Part shown: positions 1 to 5,831 of the stretch, in pieces
Position numbering within the stretch: the first letter of the stretch is position 1
Layout of the letters: each line of letters opens with the position of its first letter
Source of the DNA: Deinococcales bacterium
GTDB lineage: Bacteria; Deinococcota; Deinococci; Deinococcales; Deinococcaceae
Assembly: GCA_014378225.1 (NCBI GenBank)
Contig: JACMOA010000046.1
Coordinates: 1-6,373 of the forward strand
DNA length: 6,373 nucleotides
Direction of reading: 5' to 3'
Notes under the pieces: model-generated
Databases searched by the model: none
The model's input: only the letters and a program-made list of their open reading frames with translations
Told to the model about the DNA's origin: nothing
Position numbers and translations under genes: made by a program

Positions 1-23
1 ACAATGAGCAGGGTGCGTTTCAT
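1..23 (-). CDS. 5' end of a probable secreted or membrane protein, cut by the window edge
   Basis: Reading the minus strand from 23, an ATG opens MKRTLLIV and then runs off the left edge. The two basic residues followed by a hydrophobic run resemble the start of a signal peptide or membrane anchor, much like the start of the foldase gene upstream (MKRLLILS). A -10-like TAATGT lies at 29-34 on the minus strand, five bases before the ATG, and AAGGT directly abuts the start. Only seven complete codons are visible, so no product can be named and the call could be wrong. Confidence 0.4.
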
Positions 24-130
24 ACCTTACATTACGCCGCTCGAGGGGGCAAAGTTGCAAGAGAGGGGTTGTCGGTTCTCAGTTTTTGGTGAACTAGGGT
101 GGGTTGTGAGGTGCGCTCGAGTGAAGGGCA
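24..130. other. Intergenic spacer with two CTCGAG sites
   Basis: This stretch between the left-edge start and the terminator hairpin has no convincing reading frame. It carries CTCGAG at 40-45 and 116-121 and a TTGCAA at 55-60 that could be a poor -35 for the left-edge gene, although its spacing to TAATGT (20 nt) is too long. Confidence 0.4.
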
Positions 131-169
131 TAAAGAAACGGCTCGAGCCAGTCTCGAGCCGTTTCTTTA
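131..169 (-). terminator. Strong hairpin terminator of the parvulin foldase gene, probably bidirectional
   Basis: Positions 131-147 are perfectly complementary to 153-169, giving a 17-bp stem with a 5-nt loop (ccagt). The base of the stem is A/T-rich (TAAAGAAA pairing with TTTCTTTA), so each strand ends in a T-rich arm. It begins 10 bp beyond the stop codon of the minus-strand foldase gene. The loop-proximal six base pairs of each arm are CTCGAG, so the terminator is built from two copies of the hexamer that is repeated throughout the window. Confidence 0.8.
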
Positions 170-178
170 TATAAAATC

Positions 179-1198
179 TTATTTAGGAGCGGGTGCAACT
201 TCAGGAACAGGAACGGCTGGAGCGGGTGTAGCTTTAGCCACTCTCTCCGCATAAACCGTCACTTTGAGGCGCTTGGCGGCTCCTTGTAGGTAGCGGTTGG
301 CTGCGCCCTGGGACAAGGTTTTCTGGATTTCGGCTTTTGCGGTTTCAAAAGGCGCGGTGGTGGCTGCATTACGGCTGTTAACCACCAAAAGGTGCACTCC
401 AAACTGGGTCTTGACCTGCTGCAAGCTTCCGAGGGGTCCGGTAAAGCTGGCCGCATCGAACTCGGGTACGGTTTCACCCTGGGCAAAGCAGCCGAGGTCT
501 CCGCCCTGTTCTTTGCTGCCGGGGTCGGTGCTCACTTCCCCGGCCACTTTGGCAAAGTCTTCACCGGCGTCCAGGCGGGCTTTGGCGGCTTTGGCCTCGT
601 CTGCGGTGGCCACCAAAATGTGCTTGACGCAGCTCTGACCTGCTTTTTTGTACTTGGCCGCATTGGCGTTGTAATAGCCGCGCAGCACAGTGTCCGAATA
701 GCTAAAGCGCCCCGTCTGGCTCTCGAGGTACTTTTGGGTAATCACGCTTTCGCGGATGAGGGCTTTGAGTTCCTCGCCCCCATTAATGCCAGACTGCTTG
801 AGCGCAGCGCTCAAAGCTTCTGGAGTGGGAAACTGGGACACCGTCTGGTTGTACTGACCGTCCACATCGGTGTCCGCCACCGTGACACCCTTTTGTAAGG
901 CCTCCATCAACAGAGCCTGCTGGTTCACGTACTGGGTGAGGATTTCGCCCCGGTACCCGTTCAGGCTGGCGGCTCCTTCTACACTGTAAGGCTGACCCTG
1001 ACCATTGAGTACCCGGCCTGCGGTGATGCGAAATTGTTTTTCAAATTGCTCGAGCGAAATGTTCTTACCGCCAATGACCGCCACTACCACGCTGGGGACC
1101 GGAACGATGGGGGTGGCTGCGGGAGTCGCGGTTTGAGCTAGTCCCGAAGAGAGTGCAGGCGAGAGCAAGAGAGCCGACAGAATCAAGAGTCTTTTCAT
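179..1198 (-). CDS. Secreted SurA/PrsA-like peptidyl-prolyl cis-trans isomerase (parvulin type)
   Basis: A 339-residue envelope foldase that likely assists folding of exported proteins by isomerising prolyl bonds. Residues 1-21 form a signal peptide (MKR, hydrophobic core, cleavage likely after Gly-Leu-Ala); no lipobox cysteine follows, so it is probably not lipid-anchored. A Pro/Ala-rich linker leads into a SurA-N-like helical region (about 40-175). A single PpiC/parvulin domain follows at about 189-275, with conserved His193 (VKHIL), the GGDLG loop at 232-236 and FGVHLL with His269. The C-terminus is a Pro/Ala/Val-rich tail. The only two cysteines, Cys190 and Cys237, both lie in the parvulin domain and might form a disulfide after export. 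The ATG at 1198 has GGTGAG five bases upstream and a TATGGT at 1207-1212. The family is clear; the choice between SurA-like and PrsA-like naming is not. Confidence 0.9.
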   Translation of the reverse strand: MKRLLILSALLLSPALSSGLAQTATPAATPIVPVPSVVVAVIGGKNISLEQFEKQFRITAGRVLNGQGQPYSVEGAASLNGYRGEILTQYVNQQALLMEALQKGVTVADTDVDGQYNQTVSQFPTPEALSAALKQSGINGGEELKALIRESVITQKYLESQTGRFSYSDTVLRGYYNANAAKYKKAGQSCVKHILVATADEAKAAKARLDAGEDFAKVAGEVSTDPGSKEQGGDLGCFAQGETVPEFDAASFTGPLGSLQQVKTQFGVHLLVVNSRNAATTAPFETAKAEIQKTLSQGAANRYLQGAAKRLKVTVYAERVAKATPAPAVPVPEVAPAPK

Positions 1199-1206
1199 GA
1201 CGACTC

Positions 1207-1212
1207 ACCATA
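1207..1212 (-). promoter_or_regulatory. Possible -10 element of the foldase gene
   Basis: TATGGT on the minus strand fits TANNNT and ends eight bases before the ATG, the same layout as the plus-strand starts in this window. No good -35 is visible, and GGTGAG just before the start could instead act as a ribosome binding site, so this is tentative. Confidence 0.3.
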
Positions 1213-1465
1213 GCCTAAGCCTGGGTGAGAATACCAGAGCTAGACTGACGCGCCCTAAAGCCAGGATTCACCCTCGAGCATGAACGCTTTCCCAAGAACT
1301 CAAGGAGGATTTCACAATTTTAGACCTTACTTTTCCCACCGAGTTCGCCGTGAACCTATTTGACCTCGAGAAGAAACTCTTTACTTCGCAAAGCTGTAAC
1401 TGCAAAAGCAAACGTCAAAATCGTCCCAGGCGTTTAAAATTTGCTTGCCCGAGTGCTCTAGCAAG
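1213..1465. other. AT-richer intergenic stretch with a remnant-like open frame
   Basis: No recognised gene lies here. On the plus strand a frame is open from 1284 to a TAG at 1476-1478, about 64 codons, with AGGAGG at 1303-1308. Eight bases after that motif lies only an ATT at 1317; the first conventional start is GTG at 1350. I do not recognise the peptide (it contains FPTEFAVNLFDLEKK). Its stop codon is created by the first bases of the MITE-like element that begins at 1474, so it may be an interrupted gene remnant. A second small frame, ATG 1280 to TGA 1363 (27 codons), has no convincing ribosome binding site. CTCGAG occurs at 1273 and 1365. Confidence 0.35.
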
Positions 1466-1469
1466 CAAA
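1440..1469. repeat. Inverted repeat, 9-bp stem, next to the MITE-like element
   Basis: TTTGCTTGC (1440-1448) is the exact reverse complement of GCAAGCAAA (1461-1469), with a 12-nt loop. On the minus strand the hairpin is followed by TTTTAAA, like a weak terminator, but no minus-strand gene reads into it. Its right arm overlaps the left direct repeat of the neighbouring element. Confidence 0.5.
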
Positions 1470-1473
1470 AAAT
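1466..1473. repeat. Left copy of presumed 8-bp target site duplication
   Basis: CAAAAAAT immediately precedes the left inverted repeat and is identical to 1587-1594. Confidence 0.55.
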
Positions 1474-1586
1474 GGTAGTGGTACTTCCGAGACTGCTCAA
1501 GGCTTCTAAAAAATTAAAGGTTTATGTCCCACACGAAATATGCAAAGATTTTTCATCGCTCGAGCAGTCTGATTTTGACCACTACC
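1474..1586. mobile_element. MITE-like non-autonomous element with bipartite terminal inverted repeats
   Basis: A 113-bp element. Its left end reads GGTAGTGGT (1474-1482), 7 nt, then AGACTGCTC (1490-1498). Its right end is the inverted equivalent: GAGCAGTCT (1562-1570), 7 nt, ACCACTACC (1578-1586). The two 9-bp blocks match perfectly and the 7-nt spacers do not, as expected if separate transposase-binding and cleavage blocks are conserved. CAAAAAAT occurs directly before it (1466-1473) and directly after it (1587-1594), which fits an 8-bp target site duplication. The interior is AT-rich, has no coding potential and contains one CTCGAG. No transposase is present, so it would have to be mobilised in trans. 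I cannot assign an IS family. The A-rich direct repeat could be coincidence, but both copies abut the inverted repeats exactly. Confidence 0.65.
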
Positions 1587-1594
1587 CAAAAAAT
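1587..1594. repeat. Right copy of presumed 8-bp target site duplication
   Basis: CAAAAAAT immediately follows the right inverted repeat and is identical to 1466-1473. The match extends one base further (G), but on the left that base belongs to the inverted repeat. Confidence 0.55.
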
Positions 1595-1657
1595 GTCTAC
1601 AGCTTTCGTCAACTCTGAATTAAACGCCCTCTAGCCATCTTCAAAGCGGCTATCCTC

Positions 1658-1663
1658 TAAAGT
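1658..1663 (+). promoter_or_regulatory. -10 element for a probable leaderless transcript of the FemA-like gene
   Basis: TAAAGT lies seven bases before the GTG at 1671, with no Shine-Dalgarno sequence between. This places the transcription start at or next to the start codon, as in leaderless Deinococcus genes. No clear -35 is seen; TTGACC at 1575-1580 is too far upstream for this -10. Confidence 0.5.
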
Positions 1664-1670
1664 ATCCGGT

Positions 1671-2729
<1,059 letters not shown>

Positions 2730-2762
2730 GGGTTGGCGCTCGAGTGGGAAAGTGGAACGCCT

Positions 2763-2934
2763 CCGGCACTCCCAGAGCAGAACGGCACTGTCTGTCTTGG
2801 CCCAACTACAGCACCTTCCGGGCTGGGTCGCTTGAGCAGGACGGCGTCTTGGTGAGAACGGCACCTAACGGGCCTCACCGCGTCTTAGCCCAACTTCAGC
2901 ACCTAGCGGGCCTGTCCGCCTAGCGGACCAGCCC
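2763..2934. repeat. Degenerate tandem repeat between the FemA-like and AroE-like genes
   Basis: A unit of the form GCACCT-NN-CGGGC...CGC appears at 2811-2831, 2861-2881 and 2899-2919, with a truncated CCGCCTAGCGGACC version ending at 2930. Between the units lies GTCTTrG followed by variable sequence: GTCTTGGCCCAACTACA (2794-2810) and GTCTTAGCCCAACTTCA (2882-2898) are near copies, with a shortened GTCTTGG at 2846-2852. AGAACGGCAC is found at both 2779-2788 and 2855-2864. Spacing between units is irregular (50 and 38-39 nt). Short peptides such as VLAQLQHL appear in two different frames, so the repetition exists at the DNA level and the region is probably non-coding. I do not recognise the repeat family. 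Confidence 0.6.
2908..2934. repeat. Hairpin at the end of the tandem repeat
   Basis: GTCCGC (2914-2919) pairs with GCGGAC (2923-2928) around a CTA loop. A 2x2 mismatch separates this from an outer GGGC/GCCC stem (2908-2911 with 2931-2934). No T-tract follows on the plus strand, so it is not a good intrinsic terminator. It may be a degraded terminator or part of the repeat. Confidence 0.45.
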
Positions 2935-2986
2935 ACTCGAACGCCCCCTCAACCCCAACCTTTTCCCTCGAGCCGTGAAAAAAGGG

Positions 2987-2992
2987 TAAAGT
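2987..2992 (+). promoter_or_regulatory. -10 element for a probable leaderless transcript of the AroE-like gene
   Basis: TAAAGT, identical to the hexamer before the FemA-like gene, ends eight bases before the ATG at 3001. GTGAG at 2991-2995 could alternatively serve as a weak ribosome binding site. No -35 consensus is visible. Confidence 0.45.
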
Positions 2993-3000
2993 GAGCGAAC

Positions 3001-3795
3001 ATGAGCTACCCCCGTCCGCTGGCCCTGCTGGGTGAAGGTCTGGCCCCGCTGCTCTCCGTGTTGGCCCGCCTTCCGCTCGAGCGGCTGGAATTCACTCCGG
3101 TGGTGGTGCCACTCGGTACCATTCCAACCACCCTGAGCGCCCTCAACAGCCTGGGGTTTCTGGGAGCGCTGATTGACCCCAGTCTTTCGGGCAAGATTTT
3201 TCCAGCCCTCGAGCGCCTGAGTCCGGCTGCAAAAACCTGTGGGGCAGTGGATACCCTGTCCCTGCTGGGCGGAGAATACCAGGGAGGTTACGCGCTCGAG
3301 GAGGCGCTCAGAACCAGTCTGGAAAACCGGGGTTTCCGGCTGTACGGGGCCAAGTTGATGGTGCTGGGCAGCGGACCTGAAGCGGTGGCAGCGGTCCAAC
3401 TCGCCAGGGCAGGGGCGGCCCGTCTGGTGGTGGCTGCTGACACCCTGCCGCAGGCCGAAGCAATGGCCCGCACTCTACCTGCGACGGGCGGAGACTCGAG
3501 CCATAAACTGACCCGCTACGCCATTACCCTGGGCGACGAGCGGCTCGAGAGTTTGGTGGAGCGGGTGGATTTGGTGGTGCAGGCCGGGGCCACCTTGCCG
3601 CCCCGTTTATGGCAGCCCTACCACACCTCGCTGGATTTGTTCGAGAACGAAGGGGGCCGTTTCCTCTCGAGGGTGGGCGGTCAGGTACTGCCGTTTGCAG
3701 ACGTCCATGCCGAGCGTCTGCGCCTTCAGCTCGAGACGGTAAGTGGGGTACGGGTGGCGCTCGAGACGGTGCAGGCGGCGCTTGGTGGGAATTAG
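3001..3795 (+). CDS. AroE-like (shikimate dehydrogenase fold) protein lacking catalytic residues
   Basis: A 264-residue protein with the outline of shikimate 5-dehydrogenase: an N-terminal substrate-type domain (about 1-105), then a Rossmann domain with a GxGxxA loop (LGSGPEA, 122-128). The ERLSPAAKTCGAVDT segment (71-85) aligns with the family's SPEA..IGAVNT. The signature residues are changed: the HSLSP shikimate-binding serines are absent near residues 10-16, NVTxPxK has become IDPSLSGK (58-65, lysine kept), NT has become DT (84-85), and the catalytic NTDG has become ALEE (98-101). The NRT motif that binds the NADP phosphate reads ADT (146-148). It probably does not catalyse the shikimate step; a real aroE is expected elsewhere. 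It might be a pseudo-enzyme or act on another substrate. The frame is intact and codon use matches its neighbours, so it is not an obvious pseudogene. Confidence 0.72.
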   Translation: MSYPRPLALLGEGLAPLLSVLARLPLERLEFTPVVVPLGTIPTTLSALNSLGFLGALIDPSLSGKIFPALERLSPAAKTCGAVDTLSLLGGEYQGGYALEEALRTSLENRGFRLYGAKLMVLGSGPEAVAAVQLARAGAARLVVAADTLPQAEAMARTLPATGGDSSHKLTRYAITLGDERLESLVERVDLVVQAGATLPPRLWQPYHTSLDLFENEGGRFLSRVGGQVLPFADVHAERLRLQLETVSGVRVALETVQAALGGN

Positions 3796-3833
3796 TTTTG
3801 AGTTGGCAGTAAAAGACTCAAGGCTTTTCAACT
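3796..3833 (+). terminator. Possible weak terminator with two mutually exclusive foldings
   Basis: Directly after the AroE-like stop, TTGAGT (3798-3803) can pair with ACTCAA (3816-3821). Alternatively AGTTG (3801-3805) with CAACT (3829-3833) can stack on AAAAG (3811-3815) with CTTTT (3824-3828). The two structures share bases and cannot coexist. Neither is followed by a long T-run, so termination would be weak and any switching role is speculative. Confidence 0.3.
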
Positions 3834-3856
3834 GACCCTTGCAAACCGAAAACCAG

Positions 3857-3862
3857 TACAGT
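3857..3862 (+). promoter_or_regulatory. -10 element that decides the start of the metallo-hydrolase gene
   Basis: TACAGT ends seven bases before the ATG at 3870, matching the TAAAGT arrangement at the two genes upstream. This favours ATG 3870 over the in-frame GTG at 3861, which lies inside the hexamer. A CTGACC at 3832-3837 could be a poor -35, with a long 19-nt spacer. Confidence 0.45.
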
Positions 3863-3869
3863 GACCTCT

Positions 3870-4706
3870 ATGTGGCCTCGAGCACTCAAAGTCGGACAAA
3901 TCCAGGTTCACTCGCTTTCAGATGGAAAGTTTCGTCTGGATGGTGGTGCAATGTTTGGAGTGGTTCCCAAACCCCTATGGGAAAAACTGCTCGAGCCGGA
4001 CGAACTCAACCGCATTCCACTCAGGACCAACCCACTGCTCATTCAAATCGAAAACAAGAATATCCTGATTGAGACCGGAATGTTCGAGGGTGACGAAAAA
4101 TTCAGGCGAATTCATGCCCTCGAGCGCGACACCACCGTTTTCGAGGGTCTGAAAACGGTGGGCCTCGAGCCGTCCGACATCCACTTGGTGATTCACACGC
4201 ACCTGCACTACGACCACGCGGGGCGCAACACCACCGCTGGAAAGCCCACCTTTCAGCACGCCACCCATCTGGTGCAAAGGGCTGAACTCGAGGAAGCCCA
4301 GAACACCCACGAGCGCAACCGCGCCAGCTATCTGCCAGAACTGTGGGAGCCGCTTATAGCGTCCGGTCAGCTCGAGACGCTCGAGGGACACACCGAAATT
4401 CTCGAGGGACTCTCGGTTCATCCGGCTCCGGGTCACAATCTGGGCCAGCAAATCGTGCGGCTCAAATCCGAGGGCGAGGTTCTGATTTATACCGCCGACC
4501 TGATGCCTACCCTGAGCCACGCGCCCTACGCTTATCTGCTGGGCTACGACCTTTATCCCGTCACTTGCCTCGAGCAGCGAAAGCACTATTTCCCGCAGTG
4601 GGCCGCAGAAAATGCGATTCTCGCCACGCCGCACGACCCAGAGCACGCTTTTGGACGCTTTGTGGAAAACGCTCGAGGGGGATTCTTGACGGTTCCGCTC
4701 GAGTGA
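3870..4706 (+). CDS. Metallo-beta-lactamase-fold hydrolase, lactonase-like
   Basis: A 278-residue cytoplasmic di-metal hydrolase. All usual ligands are present: HLHYDH (His111, His113, Asp115, His116), His189 in PAPGHN, Asp210 in YTADL and His255 in TPHDP. The spacings of 21 residues from His189 to Asp210 and 45 from Asp210 to His255 are very close to those known for N-acyl-homoserine lactone lactonases such as AiiA, and the N-terminal LDGGAMFGVVPKPLW is typical of a lactonase-like subgroup. AiiA's active-site Tyr (Asp+3) is Pro213 here, so acyl-homoserine lactone is only one possible substrate. I prefer the ATG at 3870 because of the upstream TACAGT; an in-frame GTG at 3861 would add MTS. 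All nine Leu-Glu pairs in the protein are written CTC GAG, including the last two residues before the stop. Confidence 0.87.
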   Translation: MWPRALKVGQIQVHSLSDGKFRLDGGAMFGVVPKPLWEKLLEPDELNRIPLRTNPLLIQIENKNILIETGMFEGDEKFRRIHALERDTTVFEGLKTVGLEPSDIHLVIHTHLHYDHAGRNTTAGKPTFQHATHLVQRAELEEAQNTHERNRASYLPELWEPLIASGQLETLEGHTEILEGLSVHPAPGHNLGQQIVRLKSEGEVLIYTADLMPTLSHAPYAYLLGYDLYPVTCLEQRKHYFPQWAAENAILATPHDPEHAFGRFVENARGGFLTVPLE

Positions 4707-4797
4707 GTGGTTCTCGGTTCTCGGCAAAGTAAAATTATAGACTCACAATCTACCAACTCAAAAAAGATTTCACAAACTTAAACTACAGCAATTAAAA
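4707..4797. other. A-rich spacer between convergent genes
   Basis: This stretch follows the hydrolase stop and has no gene-like frame. It begins with a short direct repeat (GGTTCTC twice, 4709-4722) and then becomes A/T-rich up to the terminators. Confidence 0.4.
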
Positions 4798-4815
4798 GAG
4801 GGGCCGAAGCCCCCA
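4798..4815 (-). terminator. Intrinsic terminator of the YbjN-family gene (UUCG tetraloop)
   Basis: On the minus strand, GGGGC-TTCG-GCCCC (4813 down to 4800) forms a very stable hairpin and is followed by TCTTTTAATT (4799 down to 4790), a usable T-tract. It lies about 60 bp beyond the minus-strand stop. On the plus strand the same stem is followed only by AATTTA, so it may also terminate the hydrolase gene weakly. Confidence 0.75.
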
Positions 4816-4821
4816 ATTTAG

Positions 4822-4850
4822 TCGAGCTTGCGCTCGAGCGGGTTTATTTA
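4822..4850 (+). terminator. Probable plus-strand terminator of the hydrolase gene
   Basis: TCGAGC (4822-4827) pairs with GCTCGA (4832-4837) around a TTGC loop, followed after five bases by TTTATTT (4843-4849). The stem is short and the gap to the T-run is longer than ideal. The right arm comes from a CTCGAG site (4833-4838). Confidence 0.4.
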
Positions 4851-4865
4851 CGCCTGAGCGCTGGG
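4848..4865 (-). repeat. Downstream copy of the YbjN gene's last five codons and stop
   Basis: Read on the minus strand this 18-bp segment is CCC AGC GCT CAG GCG TAA, encoding PSAQA-stop. The real gene end at 4874-4891 reads CCC AGC GCC CAA GCC TAG, also PSAQA-stop. Fourteen of 18 bases match and all four differences fall at third codon positions. The copies are offset by 26 bp, so the downstream copy is one base out of frame; in its own frame it reads [13 protein letters not shown]. Confidence 0.6.
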
Positions 4866-4873
4866 CGCACGCT

Positions 4874-5326
4874 CTAGGCTTGGGCGCTGGGAACGTAGCC
4901 CTCGAGGTGAGCGTAGTCGTCTTGAAAGTGCATCAGCACGCCGCCGAACAGGGTGTCGAAGACCTCGGCAGGGAACTCTTGCAGGGTCTGGTAGAAGCCC
5001 ACGTACTCGAGCCACACGTTGCCGTCCGCGTCAATCGAGCGCGAGAAGGCCCGCTCACGGTTGCGCGTGTTGAGCATCTCGAGGATTTCAAAGCGGCGGT
5101 GATTGTAGGTCTTCTGGGTCACGCAGGTGACTTCCAGCCGTGAGGTATCGTTGGGACCATCGGAAACGCTCACCAGAACGGCGGCGTCGCCCATTTCGAA
5201 TTTCCAGCCCATCCGCAAAAAGCGGGGCTGTCCCTGTTGCTCGGGTTCCTGAACTTCCAGGATGACTTCTTTTTCCTTGAGGTACTTGGCAAGGGTGTCC
5301 AAGGTGAGTAGGGCTACATCGGCCAT
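4874..5326 (-). CDS. YbjN-domain protein
   Basis: A 150-residue cytoplasmic protein with no signal peptide or membrane segment. The pattern of an N-terminal helix ([12 protein letters not shown]), alternating strands ([20 protein letters not shown]) and a C-terminal helical part resembles the YbjN / type III secretion chaperone-like fold common in Deinococcota; D. radiodurans DR1245 is one such protein. The molecular role is unknown; family members are proposed to act as chaperones or regulators. I choose ATG 5326 because GGAGG lies nine bases upstream; an in-frame ATG at 5356 would add ten residues ([10 protein letters not shown]) but lacks a ribosome binding site and would overlap that motif. 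The C-terminus PSAQA is repeated out of frame just beyond the stop, suggesting a recent one-base deletion that shortened the tail by nine residues. Confidence 0.8.
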   Translation of the reverse strand: MADVALLTLDTLAKYLKEKEVILEVQEPEQQGQPRFLRMGWKFEMGDAAVLVSVSDGPNDTSRLEVTCVTQKTYNHRRFEILEMLNTRNRERAFSRSIDADGNVWLEYVGFYQTLQEFPAEVFDTLFGGVLMHFQDDYAHLEGYVPSAQA

Positions 5327-5333
5327 GTTTGAC

Positions 5334-5340
5334 TTCCTCC
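5334..5340 (-). promoter_or_regulatory. Shine-Dalgarno sequence that fixes the YbjN start
   Basis: On the minus strand the sequence CAGGAGGAAGTCAAAC directly precedes the ATG at 5326, giving an AGGAGG-type site at a normal distance. This is unlike the leaderless starts of the plus-strand genes. Confidence 0.65.
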
Positions 5341-5378
5341 TGAGTTCACTCAGCATGACTGCTCGAGCGAGACGAGCT

Positions 5379-5384
5379 ATTCTA
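5379..5384 (-). promoter_or_regulatory. Possible -10 element of the YbjN gene
   Basis: TAGAAT on the minus strand is a good -10 match, about 52 bases before the start codon, which would leave a leader carrying the Shine-Dalgarno site. No convincing -35 is found at the right distance. Confidence 0.3.
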
Positions 5385-5389
5385 CATGA

Positions 5390-5483
5390 TTGTGCGTCAC
5401 AGGGAACAGGGGAGAGGGGGTCTCGAGGTATGAGAGGGTAAGATGGTTGAGATTGGCTCGAGAAGTTTCTTGCTTAATAAAAT
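5390..5483. other. Spacer downstream of rlpA, no clear terminator
   Basis: This stretch between the rlpA stop and the YbjN promoter area holds a G-rich tract (5401-5421) and CTCGAG at 5422 and 5457. I find no stable hairpin followed by a T-run, so transcription from rlpA may read into the YbjN gene. Confidence 0.35.
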
Positions 5484-5831
5484 TTAGCGAATTACCTCGA
5501 GCCTTACGAGGGCCACGCCTTCACGAGCTATTCCCAGTGCTCGAGCGGCTGTACTGGACAGGTCCACAATGCGTCTGGAGTTATAAAATGGTCCACGGTC
5601 GTTGATTTTAACCAGCACACTGCGTCCGGTTCTTTGATGTATGACCCGCACCCAGGTGCCAAAAGGCAGGGTCAGGTGGGCAGCGGTCATGCGGGTGGAG
5701 CGGTCATAACGCCCGCCGTAATACACCGCTTGCCCGGTCTGCACAAAGCCGCGCACTCTAGCCTCAACCGCGCTCAGAGACAACATCAGAAAAGCCGCGC
5801 CAAAAACGTGTTTCCACCGATTCCAATTCAT
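5484..5831 (-). CDS. rlpA: Compact secreted RlpA-like double-psi beta-barrel protein
   Basis: A 115-residue exported protein. Residues 1-24 form a signal peptide (NRWKH, hydrophobic core, cleavage likely after Val-Glu-Ala); there is no lipobox, so it is not a lipoprotein like E. coli RlpA. The rest is one RlpA-type double-psi barrel: YYGGRYD (37-43), [15 protein letters not shown] (49-63), VKINDRGPF (74-82), [15 protein letters not shown] (86-100) and a C-terminal GVALVRLEV. RlpA proteins in some bacteria are lytic transglycosylases acting on denuded glycan. Here the usual stretch between YYG and the TAAH motif, including the TASGE segment, is about nine residues shorter and its Glu is missing, so catalysis is doubtful. 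No SPOR domain is present. Its ATG overlaps the stop of the M24 gene (ATGA), and its GGAGG lies inside that gene's last codons, so the two are translationally coupled. Confidence 0.87.
   Translation of the reverse strand: MNWNRWKHVFGAAFLMLSLSAVEARVRGFVQTGQAVYYGGRYDRSTRMTAAHLTLPFGTWVRVIHQRTGRSVLVKINDRGPFYNSRRIVDLSSTAARALGIAREGVALVRLEVIR

Noticed and set aside
392..898. A 168-codon plus-strand frame within the foldase gene
   Set aside because: It is a shadow of the parvulin coding sequence; the minus-strand frame has signal peptide, domain motifs and a terminator.
1440..1469. Terminator for a minus-strand transcript
   Set aside because: The hairpin is followed by TTTT on that strand, but no minus-strand gene lies upstream of it in this window.
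1474..1586. Structured regulatory RNA or riboswitch leading the FemA-like gene
   Set aside because: No known aptamer core is recognisable, the 7x7 internal mismatch and exact flanking direct repeats fit a mobile element better, and the gene appears to have its own -10 at 1658.
2763..2934. CRISPR array
   Set aside because: The repeats are degenerate, their spacing varies from 38 to 50 nt, and there are no constant repeats with unique spacers.
3975..4727. A 250-codon minus-strand frame opposite the metallo-hydrolase
   Set aside because: It mirrors a gene with a complete metal-ligand set and has no recognisable domain of its own.
4874..5356. Longer YbjN start at ATG 5356
   Set aside because: The AGGAGG site lies between 5326 and 5356 at proper distance for the 5326 start, and the ten extra residues look unlike a conserved N-terminus.
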